Positions 12,630 to 25,306 of a stretch of 64,000 bases of DNA are shown here, piece by piece. Each line of letters begins with the position of its first letter. Position 1 is the first letter of the stretch. This DNA is from Marthasterias glacialis (Eukaryota > Echinodermata > Asteroidea > Forcipulatida > Asteriidae), in assembly GCA_911728455.2 (NCBI GenBank), contig OU452231.1, forward strand, positions 12,927,838 through 12,991,837, given 5' to 3'. Under the pieces are notes generated by a model. That model had not been told where the DNA came from. It made no database searches and was given only the letters and a program-made list of their open reading frames with translations. A program made the translations under genes and the position numbers.

Positions 12630-12960
12630 TTAGTTTCAATTTGAAGCTTCACTAAATATTAAGTTCACTATTTTACCAGTACCAATCCTCCATGAGAAAT
12701 GAGCTGTCTGAGCTACTGTTCAATCGAGTAAATAGCCTTTTCAGACCCTGCAAATCACACTTTCTTATATCGGTTTCCGCAACCGAATTAAGCCCTTACA
12801 TCATGAACGTGCACAATCCCAGACAAAACATACTTCGTTTCCAACCCCCCCCCCCCCCCCCCGTTGTTTCCACCAAACTAGACTAATAAGTTGAACCTTA
12901 CCACAGGCTGGTTGTATGATGTTTTCTTGAAACAAGAGGACGGGATTTCAGTTACTCTTC
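12630..12960 (-). repeat. diverged family A relative
   Basis: 'accagtaccaatcctccatgag', 'ctgtctgagctactgttcaa' and 'cacaggctggttgtatgatgttttcttgaaac' align with the element at 28110. It contains a C run. No coding potential; the 64-residue open frame here is repeat sequence. Confidence 0.4.
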
Positions 12961-15498
12961 CAAAAAAACAAATATGGGCCTTCTCTTCAAATGCAACAAT
13001 ATGAACAAACAACTAAACACAAGCAAAAAAAAAACCCGCCAGTTTACGCATAATAAAATGCGGATGCTATACATAGGTTAGTGCATCTGCAAAGATATCA
13101 TATCTTAAGCAAGAAGTATACGAGTTTTTATATATATGCAAGCTTCAACAGTCCTTAGTCTAGCGTGGAAGTTTAAGCATAGAGCATTGACAAGAGTATA
13201 AGCTGTTTCAAAAATTGTATGAACGTATATATATATTATGAGAAAAGTGATAGAGCAATAACTAAGCTAGCGGCATATAGCACTATTAGAAAAATAAAAT
13301 AAAAATAAAAATAAGTACAATCTGGACAACAGTGAGTCCTATACCTTATATCAAAAATATACCAGGATTGAACACTTCTCATCACTCGTTGACTCGTAAA
13401 AGGGAACGAAGACGAGTTGGAAACGTACACGATTAAAACTTATTGTCTGAACCAGACCACGTAAACCAAATGTTGAGCAATATGATGGGTAATTGCTTGT
13501 GCACCGTAATCACAGTGAAATTAATTTATTTTGTGGTTGACTGACTTAATGGTGATAGATGTCGTGAAAAATAAAATTGTAGTGCAAACCTAAATTGTTA
13601 TCTCACAAATATAGCTTTGTAAATGTTGCTTTATTTGAGAACCATAAACGACGGTTGCTCATTGAAATATATTTACAAATTAACCACTAAAAAAAACCTT
13701 AAAAAAAATCCTCGCAAAAAGAGCAGTTGGTTTGCAGAGCATATCGACGACCGACTGATGAAGAGAACAATTTCATTTTCCACCATTTCTTATTTGGTTT
13801 ATTTGATTGTACTTGAAGATGCGATTTGTTTTTCCTTCATGCTCAAAGACGAGTTTTGGCTAGGAGTAGTATTCTATTTTAAGAATCAGTCTTAGATTGA
13901 CCAACCAACCAACTTGTGAACATTTTATCAAAGTCGGTGGCCAGTGAAACTGACGAAAAACAGTTTTTTCTAGGGATTTTGCACACATGCCTGATACTGC
14001 ACGGAGGCAACGGAGGCCAATTGCCTGGTTGCCTCCTGTTGCTCTTCGTCATTGCCTTGGTGCCCTTGAAATGTGCCAACAGAACATTACAACTTCCTCG
14101 TAGATGTGCCCTTTGCCCGTGCAAGAACGAACAAACAGGCCTTATTGCGTTTATTAATAGCATTTTCATACCAGGCAATATATCTGGATCGGGCTTATAA
14201 TATTTATTCATTCTTATTTCCATTGTGGCCAATCCCCTTCTCTTCAAATGCCATTTTGGGGGGAATTATTTCGGACAGAACAGTTTTGCTACTGGTTTTA
14301 GCTTCAATATAATTTCAGATTGAACCTAACGAATGTTTTTTTTTTCGCTATAATTATACTAGTCATCAAACTGTAGTATACTACGAAAAGTTCGTCTAAA
14401 CTGACCGAAGCTTTCACGTTTTCAAGAAATTGACCAGGAATGAAGGAACTTGTTTTGCATTCTGATAAAAGCTTATTCTCTTAAAATGAGAAAATTTCAA
14501 TTGAATAACTACATTTCTCAGTATGGTCGGTATATTTACTATTGATACCATAAAAAGAGAGATTTCTGCTAGTTTGACCACCATCAGCGTGCATCACTTC
14601 ATACTCCCCAAGAGCAATTGTGTTTGTGTGATCATTAAAATTCATGTTTTTTTAATGAACACGTATATCTTTTTGAAACTAAACAAGCCCACTGCAGGTT
14701 GTTGTAACTAATCAATTGAAATCCCTTATTAATTGGCAAAGAGAGGGGAGAAAAAACACTGCCGAAACGCGGGCCAATCACTTCAGCATTACGTGGACGA
14801 GTCATAAACTCATTAAAAAGATATCATTCCGTATCGAGTGTTTTTAATATCTTCAAGTTGGGCATTAAGACTGGGGCCAAGTATGAAGTCATTGTATGGT
14901 GGGAACGCTTTTCAACTATTTAGGACCGGGTTGCATGCAAACTGTTTTGCAGACACACATGTATGGAAGGCCTACATCATCTGCGATCCATAAAGTAACT
15001 AAATTGGGCAAATCGTAATCGTGTTTGACTGACAAGAAACGGGGTGGCTGCGCGACATTCAAAGACGAAAGAGTAAAAAAGGGGTTTTGTTTTATTACAG
15101 TCAGTCGCCAGCTACACTTATTAGGCCTACTATGAGGAGGACGAACTGTCATTGGTGCAGCATGTCGTGTTCGATCCTGCTCACGAGATGTCCAAAATGT
15201 GCATATTGGTTTTAATCTTGTTTTAATTTTTAAGCTTTACCAAACCTGTAACTCCAGATCCCGAACAGTTAAAGGAGTTGGTTTTGTTTTTGAAATCTAT
15301 ACTTGTTTGTTCTTCATACTTACACGTGATTCGCTTGTTCTGTCCAGTGTTTCTAGAGCCAGTTCTCAAAGAACAACTTGTAACCTACTTTTTGTATTAG
15401 TTCAAAAACAGCTTGAGAACAATCATAAAAATGGACAGATGCTGAGAGACTTGGATGAAAGTGCTGATGAAATGTGAATATTGAAGACGGATACTTAC

Positions 15499-16006
15499 TT
15501 AGTGAAGGTGGTGAGAGTCGGCCCCCTTGCATCCAGGGGAAGCTTGAGTTACTCCACGTGTATGTCTTACTCGTGGGGGATAAATCACTGGGTCTCCGGT
15601 GCTGATTATGGTGATGCCGGTGGTGGAGATGCCCAGTGTCGTGACCGCCGGTGGTGTGGGGGGACTTGGCGAGGATCCCCTCCACCGTGTAAGCAAAGGA
15701 AGGGCTGGTAGCGGCACAGCACGGAGACGTAGCCGGCTTAGTGCTAATGCTGGTCACACTGTCCCTCGTCACCACCGCACTGTCCGGGTTGCTGAGCTGT
15801 GTCGGGTACGGGAGATTTGTTGTCGGCGAGTCCCCATCCTTCCGCACTAGCGATTCCACGCGGAAGGACCGGTTCTCCCGTCCAGGGTCCGTGGGTGTTT
15901 TCTCCGGGCTACTCGGCGTGCTGCCCGCTGTCGGCGAGGCGTTGTACTCGGGCCTTGAAAAAGCTGAATTACTGCTCACCGTCAGTGTCTTATTAGAACC
16001 AGACAT
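15499..16006 (-). CDS. msx: Msx homeobox protein, exon 1 (residues 1-170)
   Basis: First coding exon of an Msx-family transcription factor. The start chosen is the ATG at 16006 (protein begins MSGSNK). It has A at -3, and the frame upstream of it (MNLGFF...) starts only at a TTG. Residues 48-56 (FRVESLVRK) and 104-114 (FAYTVEGILAK) are two eh1-like motifs; in Msx proteins these recruit Groucho/TLE corepressors. Residues 122-138 are His-rich. Residues 157-167 (PWMQGGRLSPP) match the conserved PWMQ...SPP block that precedes the homeodomain in vertebrate Msx1/2. The exon ends after the first base of codon 170, at a perfect donor (GTAAGT, 15498-15493). That phase fits the acceptor of exon 2, and the joined codon reads Ser. 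The rest is Ser/Thr/Pro-rich and looks disordered. No other gene lies close by. I am sure of the family; the exact start is likely, not proven. Confidence 0.95.
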
Positions 16007-16490
16007 GTTTAAAGTTCTAAAGACAGGGGGAAAAAATCCCAAGTTCAATAATAACAGATCCTTTTAATATTTGAGTGGGTTGTTTATTTTGAGCGTGTTG
16101 TGCACGAGGAAGTGTTTTGATTTGTAAAGTCCGCACGGTTCATCGTCTTGTCACGAAGTGTGTGCAGTAGTGGCGAGTGAGTCCTTCAATGAGCATGTGA
16201 TATGACCACAAGAGTTCAAGTCGTCTGTCATTGAGCAATTGCAGTGGGAGAATCAGAATGCCGCCTTCAGGGCTCTCTCCCGTTCTATCTCATTCCTTTT
16301 TTTTCCCCTCTTGCCTCTCTCCCTCTTCCACTTGCAATCCGCTTGATCCAATCACAGCAAGCCACTGGTGTGACGCAGCCAACAGCAAGCCGTTCCCCCC
16401 CTTCGCTCGGCTCAGTCTACAGCTAAAGCTCATAGCTCAGTCACAAGTCGCGAGGCGAAGAACGTCATCTCTGTATAATAAATAATCATC
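16007..16490 (-). promoter_or_regulatory. msx 5' UTR and candidate core promoter
   Basis: Sequence immediately upstream of the msx ATG. On the minus strand it has an AT-rich TATA-like stretch at about 16482-16472 (TATTATAC), a CRE half site (ATGACGTT) just after it, and an inverted CCAAT box at 16352-16348. If the TATA-like site is used, the 5' UTR would be about 430-440 nt. The start site is not determined by the sequence. The overlapping plus-strand open frames here are not genes. Confidence 0.35.
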
Positions 16491-19400
16491 ATAATACGAT
16501 AAATTTGGACGGCGGCATCCAATTTCATTTGGTATGCGCGTGTTATGGCATTGGGGGCTCAACATAATCTAATCCATACGCTTCGTCTATTGGACAATCT
16601 AAATGCAATTATGCAGTGTACATTTGTGTAATGGACGGCAGTCGTTTTTCCATTTAACTTGGGCCTCTGACTACATAGACAGAGGGGAATTTTGAAGAGA
16701 AAAAAAACCCAGCTTTTCACAAAGTTTTTCTTTCTTGATTATTTCGGCAAAAGACGGTCGGCAGACTGGAACAGGGCTCTGAATGCCCTCGTAAAATTTT
16801 TATTCATGGAGATCAAAAAAGTCATTTGCAGTCTGAACACTCCCCCAAGAGCGATCAATTACCACGGGACCATGGCTGGGCTAATTGCACGGACAAACAA
16901 TCTGTCACTATTTGTCACGGCATTCAAGCAGCAGACAACTTATGTTGTGAATAGGCGCCAGCCACGGTGTGATCAAAGGCCGCTTGCGGCTACCAATGTG
17001 AAACAGTTCCCCTGCGAAGAATAGAGCAATATCAACTGGCTCCCCCATTCAAGCTAACGGTCCCCGGCTCAGTTCTTTCTGTGCACGGCCCAAGGTTTCA
17101 CCCAAGGGAGTCGAACAAACGTGGATTAGGCTAATCTCTCCCTCCACCATGCCCGAGCACAATCCCCAGCGCAACTTTTCAAAGTTTTATCACAATTTGG
17201 TTTGACTTCAAGCGTGACATGAAACTTCTACGTTGAAGATGGAAGGGGAAAAAAGAAGAAAAAAAAATCAGACCAGTCCGGGTGATATGCCTTGCATTTT
17301 TAAGAAAGCCACTCGCGCATCGGGGCTTGCCTTTGTTTGGAGAGTAAATAAATTAAACAACGGGAGGTCACGTGGCTCAAGAGAGTGGCTTCTGAAGTTG
17401 CTGTTGAATTTGAGCCGTTTAACAAAAGGTGGTAGCGCAGCGTGTTTGGCGGCAACACGTCATATCAGGTTCCACAAAGGGCGGGAAAAAAAGTTGCCGC
17501 CATCTAATCCGGCAATTTTTCTTTCTGAGGGCGTAATTTGCTTGCAGGTCTATTGTGGGGGAATAATTGGATTTAATTAGGGGTGATGATAATCATAAGG
17601 AGCTGGGCTGGGATCGTTTTTTTTTTTTTTTTTTTTTTGAAACACCAGGGACTGAAAAATGGTTCTTTATTTTATGCATACAGTGCATTATCACAAGCAG
17701 TCCAATCCGCGGACCAGCAGTCCAAGCCGAGCGCTTGTTTTTCCCTTTCCCACCCCCCCCCCCCCCCCATCACATTAAAAAGCCATTTACTGTGTGTGAG
17801 TGTGTGTGTTTTTTTTTAAATGTCTCTCATACAACTTTAATAAACTTGTCAGAATGGTTGAGCAGACGGCATAAATCGTTCTGGTAAAAGCTTGTTGCTT
17901 GGATAAGTCATACAGTGTTTGGTGGAGTAGACTGGGTGACTACCAATTGTTACGCGGAGGAGAGAGGTCGCGGCCCCTTAATCTTCACTCGGGGAGGATT
18001 GACGAGTTAAACGGGCGAAAAGTGATCAGGACTTACGGCCAGAATCCACAGCGCTAGGTCTACCGTCTCCGGTTTTTATAGGGATACAATTAGGTGATAA
18101 TGATTTCCAATTCTTATTGAATTAACCGGATCGTTTGGAAGTTCAAATAGTTAAGCGGTTTTCCGTTAAGCTTGGATTTCTTTTTTTGGAGTGTGTTGGA
18201 TTGTCCGGGCTATTAAAAGTGTAATGATCATGCACTTTTTTCTTTCGGTGGGAGATGAAGGACTTTCACCCGTGGACCCAAGTAGCCTTGGTGGTGAAGG
18301 AAAGAGCCGGCTACGGTTATATAAAGAGCTAGTGTGATTGTTATGACGTGGTCCAGTAAAGATGTTTCCTAATGACGAAAGACAGATGCAAAAAAAGGAG
18401 GAGAGAAGAGTTTTTTTCTCCTAGTCGTCAAAACGTCTGCTTTCTGTTAAAAACCAGTCTTACACTTCACAGCCTGTTTGTGTGGCGGGTCGCAGCGGCC
18501 TTAGCGGACCTCCTCTGATGCCAGTATCCTTGATAGCGTCAAAAGATTCGTGGACCCTTTCTCCAAACAAGAATATCCCCCAAATTATGGGATTAAATTG
18601 AACGTACATGGGTCTTAAAGAAGAGTGTCTAGTGTGTCGGCAACTGATGTCGTCTCAAGACGAGTATATAATATATATAAAAAAGAAACCCATACCCATT
18701 CTTAGGAGTAGATAAAAGATCACCATATCAAGCCCATTTGTTCGCTCAAGTGAACACTTTCAGGGCAATTAAAACGATACCGTTGTGGTGTGGCAGCGCT
18801 AGGCAGGTTCTTATCGCGACTAGCTTGTACTGGGTTTTTTTTGTTCATGCTCCTATGAATCGAGTGACTTAAGCCCTTCACTGGTTTTGCTCTCCTTTTT
18901 TTCTCTCCTTTTTTTTTTTTTTATCTCCGGTAACTACTGCCCGGAGCAGCGGCGCGCTGAGCCCGGCTGCGGAACCAGCATGCGCCGAATTGCTCCCGGC
19001 AGCTTCGTCGGAGATTGAAACTGTAGCAAATCTCGCGGGGTCAGAGCTGGGCTCAAAAAAATTCGTTCTAGGCCGCGCTCTGAGTTCACAACGCTTGATG
19101 CTCGTCCACGCTACACCAAAACTCTTGCCGAGTGGTGGTGGTGGTTGGTGATGGTGGTTGGTGGGGCAGTACCACATCGCTTATGGCGTTATGTGGCGAA
19201 ACTCGAGCATTGAACTTGATTAGGGAAATATTGGTGGAGAGGGTGAAAATATGAGAGACCTACTCGAGTTGTTTTGTTTGGGAACAGGCACCAGTATTTC
19301 ACGAGGGCAGAGCAATCTGTAGTCGGTAAAACATCGAAGGAAGACGTAAATAAATGAGTGATTTAAACCCGCCTCATAAAAGTTCTGAATAGTGAAACTT

Positions 19401-19500
19401 TTGTTCGGATTTCTATTTCACGTTTGAATGTTGACCAAAATCTGTTTTAATTGTAAAATGACACAGACCCATTTGAATATACATATATATTATATGTTAA
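16491..19500. other. upstream region of msx with little recognisable repeat
   Basis: Three kilobases without a MITE or SINE that I recognise, in contrast to the rest of the window. It holds a T tract and a C tract (17617-17638, 17750-17769) and a GC-rich block at 18935-19170. No exon with family similarity was seen. Position next to a developmental gene and relative freedom from repeats make it the best candidate for msx cis-regulation; this is inference. Confidence 0.5.
18935..19170. other. GC- and CpG-rich block upstream of msx
   Basis: A CpG-rich island in AT-rich surroundings (for example gcagcggcgcgctgagc). It could be a distal or alternative msx promoter, an enhancer, or the start of an unannotated transcript. 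A 99-residue open frame crosses it on the minus strand but ends in Lys-rich low complexity (from the T tract) and resembles nothing I know. Confidence 0.3.
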
Positions 19501-19520
19501 TGATTCTTGTAATTTTACCC

Positions 19521-19902
19521 TTAAAGCACATGGTCAACATTAGTAAAGTGTCTGTAAATGCTTCCATTCTTTGCACAAATCAAGATATGTATAACAAATC
19601 AACCTGTGAAAATGTTTCTCTCGTTGTTTTATTTCCGTGAAAACGGTAAAAACGCATTCAGCGTTTTAGTGCGCATTCTGAGGCTGAGTTTTGGTCTAAT
19701 TCTACCTCCATGGTCTCATGAGACGAAAATAATTGTTGTGGTCTTATTCCGTTTAGTATTCAAAAAGCGATAACACTTCAGGCAGAACTATTTCAAGGAT
19801 AGTTTTCTACCACCATTATCTTTATACCATGTAAGGTATAATAAGTCAAGCTGTGAACATATTTGTTTTTCTTTCGTTGATGTTGAGCTGGGGATGGGCT
19901 AA
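19521..19902. mobile_element. TTAA-type MITE, family B, copy 3
   Basis: Same orientation as the 7840 copy. It starts at TTAAAGCACATGGTCAACAT and ends 'gatgttgagctgggg'. Shared internal blocks include 'aaatgcttccattctttgca' and 'ggtctcatgagacgaaaat'. Confidence 0.7.
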
Positions 19903-21490
19903 GCTTGAGTTATTCTGCAGTTTTTCGAATACCTCTTCTCTAAGCGGCGGACAGAAGCTTGGAACGGTACATATGGGGGCAATAGTTACGGTTAATTACA
20001 CATTGATGAGGAAGGCAGATGCTCCATGACATATTGACCATAGCTTGGGGTTAATCTACTTAGTCACGCCCTTCACCCTCCCCGAAAAAAGGAGAGAATG
20101 GACGAAAAATAACCTCTATTGATATTCTACTCTTCAGTGGGGGAAGTCACTTGCTTCTATATTATGCTTCATAGATTGCGTACAGTTTTTTATCGTCGCA
20201 AAATCTTGCTCCTCCCGCATGAATCATTGTCAATATATCGTCTTTCAGTATTTACCCTTTTCCCTTTTCTTCATCTCTTTCTAATCCCCATGAACCTCCC
20301 CAACATCGTCTTCAGTGTTCACGGCCCGTCTTGAACATCTCTGTGGTGTTATCAGTTTTGTCTTGAGTCCCACCCTCAAGCTCTATAAATTCTCATGTCC
20401 ATCATCTGCGTTTCCGTAGAAATCATCATTACAATTACATCTAAGATCATCGCTGTTATCTTCCTCTTATTATGCAACATTTGTTTATCAAGTTCCGCAC
20501 GACTTTAGCCTGTATGATGCCGGGGCCCGGGTCGTCCACGCTCTTGATGCCAGCGGTATGCGAGAGATGCTCCCCAGCCGGCTCGGGTCTCATTGCTCTC
20601 GCTGTATCGCAAATGCCAGGCCGTCTCTGATGTTATGCCGACCCGGCTTGCTTTCCCCTTGTAGGATACACCGCCGGTCGGCGCCCCGCTGCTACTTTGT
20701 GCCTTGTAGTACCGCGGCCGACCCATTCTCTCTCTCTGCTTTGCATGCCGAATCTTAAAGGCATTTTGTGTAGGTTTTTTCAAGCTGGAGAAATCATCCA
20801 GCATTCTGAGTTCAGCACTCTTTAATTCAAGGGGGGAAATTTTACATTTTCTTTGATGACACCAGCTCAGTCTTTCGTTATCGGTCAGATGGCATATCAT
20901 TTAATAATTAAGAGATGTTGCGATTTCAATTCGGCAATGAAGGGGCTGTATAATAGAATCACTTATTTTATTAAAAAACAAACTGAGCGAACTGCCTTTC
21001 ATAAAGTCAACTTGATTGAAGGAATGCGCCAACATTTTGTCGAAGGAAACCAGGCCTTCTGTGTGTTTGGAATCTAAACGTCTCTCTGAATAAACTATAC
21101 ATTCTTCGCATTGCATCTTGATCAATATTTAGTGGACATTACTCTTAAAATCTGATGACTCGGTTGCTGGGTTTGACCCAAGCATGTTTCTTTGGCGTCC
21201 AGGAACTAACATCTTGTTAAGCGAGCATATATTATATTAAAACAAAATTTTCTTTCTTAAACTTTAACAGATTTTTACGGACTTTCGACTAACGAATAGC
21301 TACTTCAGTAAATGCCATGTTATACCGAGACAACGAAATGCTCTGAATTTGTAAGACTTCATGTTTTTTTCCAGTGTGAAGTGTGCACACTTTGTGCCTG
21401 TCGTTAGTCGAGGCTTTGAGGTTCTTTCGAGATGTAAGGACTTTTGAAAAAAACTTTTGACAAAACTCACAGGATTAACCAACGCCATCC
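19903..21490. other. intergenic, with a GC-rich patch at 20515-20760
   Basis: The patch is GC-rich in an AT-rich setting (gatgccggggcccgggtcgt). A 131-residue open frame crosses it on the minus strand, but I recognise no domain and see no convincing splice sites or start. It could be an exon of an unknown transcript or a regulatory island. Confidence 0.3.
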
Positions 21491-21496
21491 CCTATC

Positions 21497-21820
21497 TATG
21501 GTGGCCCCTAAGGGACATCGGACATCATGAAAATCATTCGCAAATTATAACTGTGATGTCGCAAATTTGATTACAATTTTTTTCCCGCAAATAATTCTGA
21601 TTTTGCACGTTTTATTACAGCTATCAAGATTCAACTCCATCCCCAAACTATGGTGGCCCTCAAGGGACATCCAACAACACCAAAATCACTTCTCAAATGC
21701 CTGTGATGTCGCAAATTGTACCACAATTTGTTTTCGCAAATTTATGTAACAACATTTTGCGACATCGCAAATATTTGCGACGATATTTATGATGTCTGAT
21801 GTCTGTTCGGGGCCACCGTA
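21497..21820. mobile_element. MITE family E, nested or partly duplicated
   Basis: The left end motif TATGGTGGCCC...AAGGGACATC occurs twice (about 21497 and 21648) and one opposed right end lies at 21809-21820 (ggggccaccgta). The inner unit has a palindromic core (tttgcgacatcgcaaatatt). 'tgtgatgtcgcaaatt' is duplicated as well. This fits a half element followed by a whole one. Confidence 0.6.
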
Positions 21821-22704
21821 CATAACCCTGACCCAAACGCAACCCTAGCTGTAGAATTACCATTCAACCCTTCTTTAAGACAATTCGTAATTGTTATTGA
21901 ATTATTCCTGCAATCAGTTCTAACTAAAAGGTTTTTATAAGATGACAACTATCTGTCCTCCGTGAGAGTATCCCCAAATCCAACAATTAGTTCGGCAAGA
22001 TCAAAGAGTTCAACCTATGAGTAGGCAGATTCTATTACCCAATCCCTTTGCGGTAAAAATGACCGTACGCGCGTAACCCGCCGTGTTTAAAGATGTGATG
22101 CATCGCTGATTTTTTTTTTGGGGGGAAAGAGTGCATTCATTCCTATCTGCTAGTTTTCCAAATAACCGAACTATGAACATTCCACAGAAACTTCCATCAA
22201 ATTAGGGATCGCATTTTGTAGAAATACCGACAAACGGCTTGTGTTTTGTACTTGATTTTATGCACGTTCATAGCACGTGCTTTTTTTGAATTGGCAAACC
22301 GAAACAAGATTGAGCGTTGAGCAACAATTTTAGGCTGCAGTATTTAACACGGACATTTCACTGGACAAAAACATGATGCTGGTAGCAAGTTTATAAAAAT
22401 GTATTAATTTCATTCCTCCCCCTCCTCCCCGATCTTTATCAATCGTGTGTGATACCTTTAAGCCCGTCCAAGCCTGTGTACAACAGGGTTCGGTAATTCA
22501 AGGTAATTTTAGTTAATCGCTTGTCATTCCTTGTATTTGATATTTACAATGATCTTTACCGGGGGTTGTATCTACCCGTGATGTACCCAAAACACCTAGA
22601 CCTTAACCAATGCAATAGTAAACTCCCAAATGTTTTGGGAGTCTTGTGGCAGTTTGTAAACGAAACACACCAACTAAAATGAAATAAAGAAACGTCCGTT
22701 ACGC

Positions 22705-22912
22705 ACCATTATGTCCGACATGGACCGACGACAGTTTTGAACCATTATGTCCGACTCATTTTGTCTGACCATGGAGGAAGGCCACAATGGGTCGGACGTA
22801 ATGGTTCTTCGGACACAGTGTGGGATGGACATAGTCGGACATAATGGTTTGTCGGACGTAATGGTTGATTCATAATCTTCTCGTCAGACAGAATGGTCCA
22901 TGTCGGACATGC
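22705..22912. repeat. array of opposed 15-bp motifs (ACCATTATGTCCGAC)
   Basis: Two forward motifs (22705, 22741) face three reverse ones (about 22791, 22834, 22851), with a degenerate one near 22905. This gives several alternative hairpins. Probably a decayed palindromic MITE. Confidence 0.6.
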
Positions 22913-23164
22913 CGGTAATATATTCCTGTTTTCTGCAAACTTGTGCGTACTTATGAAGTTGCATTTCAAAGGATCTGTTATAAATTATGCCTGTGATAAG
23001 TGGACCTTATCGAATTGATGTTGGCATGTAGCAGTTGTTTAATTTATTTGTTATAATTCAAAACACTTATTAGAAGGATGCACCAAACTGAATGGTGATT
23101 AAATCCTGCGCCATGCCGCACGAATAACACGGGATGTTAACCCAGCACCCCTTTTTTTAACCAA

Positions 23165-23510
23165 AGAATTGAAGGTCAAGGCTTTTCGAGTATTGTTAGA
23201 AATAATGGTCAAGTATTATGCTCTGTGGTTGTTGACGTTCATTTTGTGCATTTCGAGTATATGCCTCAAAACATTGCCTCTTTTTACTCGCAAGCGCGGC
23301 AGGGCCCTTTTTTCTCAAGATGGAGTCTGGCATGTTTACTCAATCGGGGGCGTGGGGTGGGGTCATTTTGGATGAGCATATAGCTCAAAAGTCAACGACT
23401 AACCTGACAAAAACTTTTAAAAGAAGTTGAGTTGACAGCAAAAAGTTGTGATTTGATTCCAACCGACTGAGATAACGTGTACATTTGAGTATTTTCTTTT
23501 AATTTGTATT
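23165..23510 (+). repeat. dispersed repeat H, copy 1
   Basis: Aligns with the repeats at 35378, 36285 and 37398 through 'gctctgtggttgttgacg', 'atggagtctggcatgtttactca' and 'cagctcaaaa'-like blocks. Diverged; the class of element is unknown. Confidence 0.45.
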
Positions 23511-23625
23511 AAATTTTAGTTCATCATGGTGTGGGGGTGGGGCTTATTTAGTGGGGTGTAGCAGTTAAGTTTCGGCAAAAGTGCCCTCGTGTGAACGCAT
23601 AGAGTTATATATACCCATCTGAAGT

Positions 23626-23656
23626 GCACACACACACACACTCGCGCGCGCGCGCA
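23626..23656. repeat. (CA)n(CG)n microsatellite
   Basis: Alternating purine-pyrimidine run (cacacacacactcgcgcgcgcgcgc), a potential Z-DNA former. Confidence 0.9.
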
Positions 23657-25159
23657 TCAAGTTTTAAAAGTTGGTGTTTGAATACTAAATTAAAAACTAA
23701 CAAAACTTAAACGAATGTTTCAAAACGAGAAGGGTTTACTCTCCCGAAAAAGTCGCACATATCATGACAAGATCTGCTAAGGCGTGTAATTCTTAACCCA
23801 TCAGTTGGGATAAACAGCATGAACCATGGTTTCATTTCCCCCCACCCTGTTTATTGCGTTCCCCCGCCCACTCCTTTGCTGCATGCGGTCATGAGCTCAT
23901 ACTACTACAGTAGTGTCAGATTCAAGTCATCGCAGTCCGTGAATTACTCTAGTGCAAGAACGCTGAACTTTTATCAACAACTCTGTTTCTTCATGAATAA
24001 AAGACTGAATTTTATAGTGTAGATGTGCATGAGGTTTTTTGTTCTTGAAAAAATTCATTCATTTTGCACCCAAAATTTGAGTACTATAAAAAAAAATGTA
24101 GACTTTAGTTTAAAACATCGCCTTTTTACTTGTTACTCTCCAATACAAAAGCAATTTCACGTAGGCTTATTGCTTTAGAGGCCAGGGTGCGGCTATGGAG
24201 AAAGTAGTTTTTTTTTATCAGCATTCAATTACTTTGTAACAAAAACCATAACTGCCTAAATTGGCCCGTGAAATATTGCTGATGTATCCTTTTGTCTGAA
24301 TTCCCTTGAATTTTAAAAAAAGAAAATTGCCACCATTCTTCTGACCGTAACAAAGGAATTAAGCCCAGTCTGAAAAAGTCCACCCTCTGTCTTTGCCCAG
24401 CTTTGCCCAGGCTGGCGCCAGCCTCTAACTCTTCCCTGGTGAGCGTGTCAAGGCGTCCCAGTTCATTTCACTTCATTCGGGGAATAAATCACTTACAAAA
24501 TTAACTTCAGACACCTAGAACTTTTGTTGGCTGCGTGGGGAACAATACCCACGGCGATTGGTGTACCCGATCAGGGGGCCGGTGTAATGGTAATGCCCCC
24601 GGGGACGTGTGTGTGGGGGTTAGCTGGTTCCATAGTTTAGTTACAACTGGCGTTCTTTTCAATTGCTCCCTTTATTTGTGGCTGAATACCAAAATCAAGC
24701 CCCATCTCTTACAGAAATTATGTTTACAATATTTCCACTGTGTTCGGTTGTGGTTGAGCTGACAAACGCACCAAATATCGCTATTGTGTAATTGTGGGCA
24801 TGCGTGGTTACTTTTCATGAGCTCCATTGTGGAGTTCACAATTCAAAAGTATCGCCTCTCAGTCTGACTGTCTACCTCTATTACGGAGTGATTTCGATAT
24901 TTATATTGGAAGCGTGTCAGTTCAAGGTGATAGAATACATGCCGTAAGCGTTTCATCACCTTTTTTCTCTCCGAAGAGAACTTTCAGTGAGAAATGCAAA
25001 CAATAAAATTGACTCCTCGCCATTAAAACGTGCTGAAAGCAGATGCCGATGAGATGCTTCTGCATGGATGAAACGTTGAGGGCGGTGTTAGGGTAACCCC
25101 GAACCCGGACCTTGCCGGTTGTATTTTTTTTGTCTGTGAGTATCTGTGTTTTAAAAACC

Positions 25160-25306
25160 AATAGACTGTGTACGTCTCGCGCGTATTCGAACATAAGGGT
25201 CCGTTAAAGCGCGTGATTTTGTTTCCTTCACATGTTACAGGAATGTGTGTGGGACCAAAATGGTCCCCAAAATATTCGAATACGCGCGAGACTTACACAG
25301 GCTATT
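25160..25306. mobile_element. MITE family F
   Basis: 147 bp with inverted ends of about 33 bp: AATAGACTGTGTACGTCTCG at the left against AATAGCCTGTGTAAGTCTCG at the right, both continuing CGCGTATTCGAA. A short palindrome 'tgggaccaaaatggtcccca' lies inside. No coding capacity. Confidence 0.65.

Larger units (their letters stand above)
22920..25150. other. intergenic, no gene seen
   Basis: Contains a family H repeat (23165-23510) and a CA/CG microsatellite (23626-23656). The remainder is AT-rich with short, unrecognised open frames. Confidence 0.5.

Noticed and set aside
13879-14247. overlapping plus and minus frames of 94-122 residues in the msx intron
   Set aside because: No known domain; a short inverted repeat (ggaggcaac/gttgcctcc) near 14003-14036 suggests repeat-derived DNA.
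15481-16067. plus-strand frames opposite msx exon 1
   Set aside because: Shadow frames; the minus-strand reading has eh1 motifs and a matching splice phase.
18878-19177. 99-residue minus-strand frame ending in Lys-rich sequence
   Set aside because: The Lys run comes from the T tract at 18894-18921; the rest has no similarity I can name.
20505-20900. 131-residue minus-strand frame across a GC-rich patch
   Set aside because: No recognisable domain, no convincing start or splice sites; kept only as a GC-rich patch.
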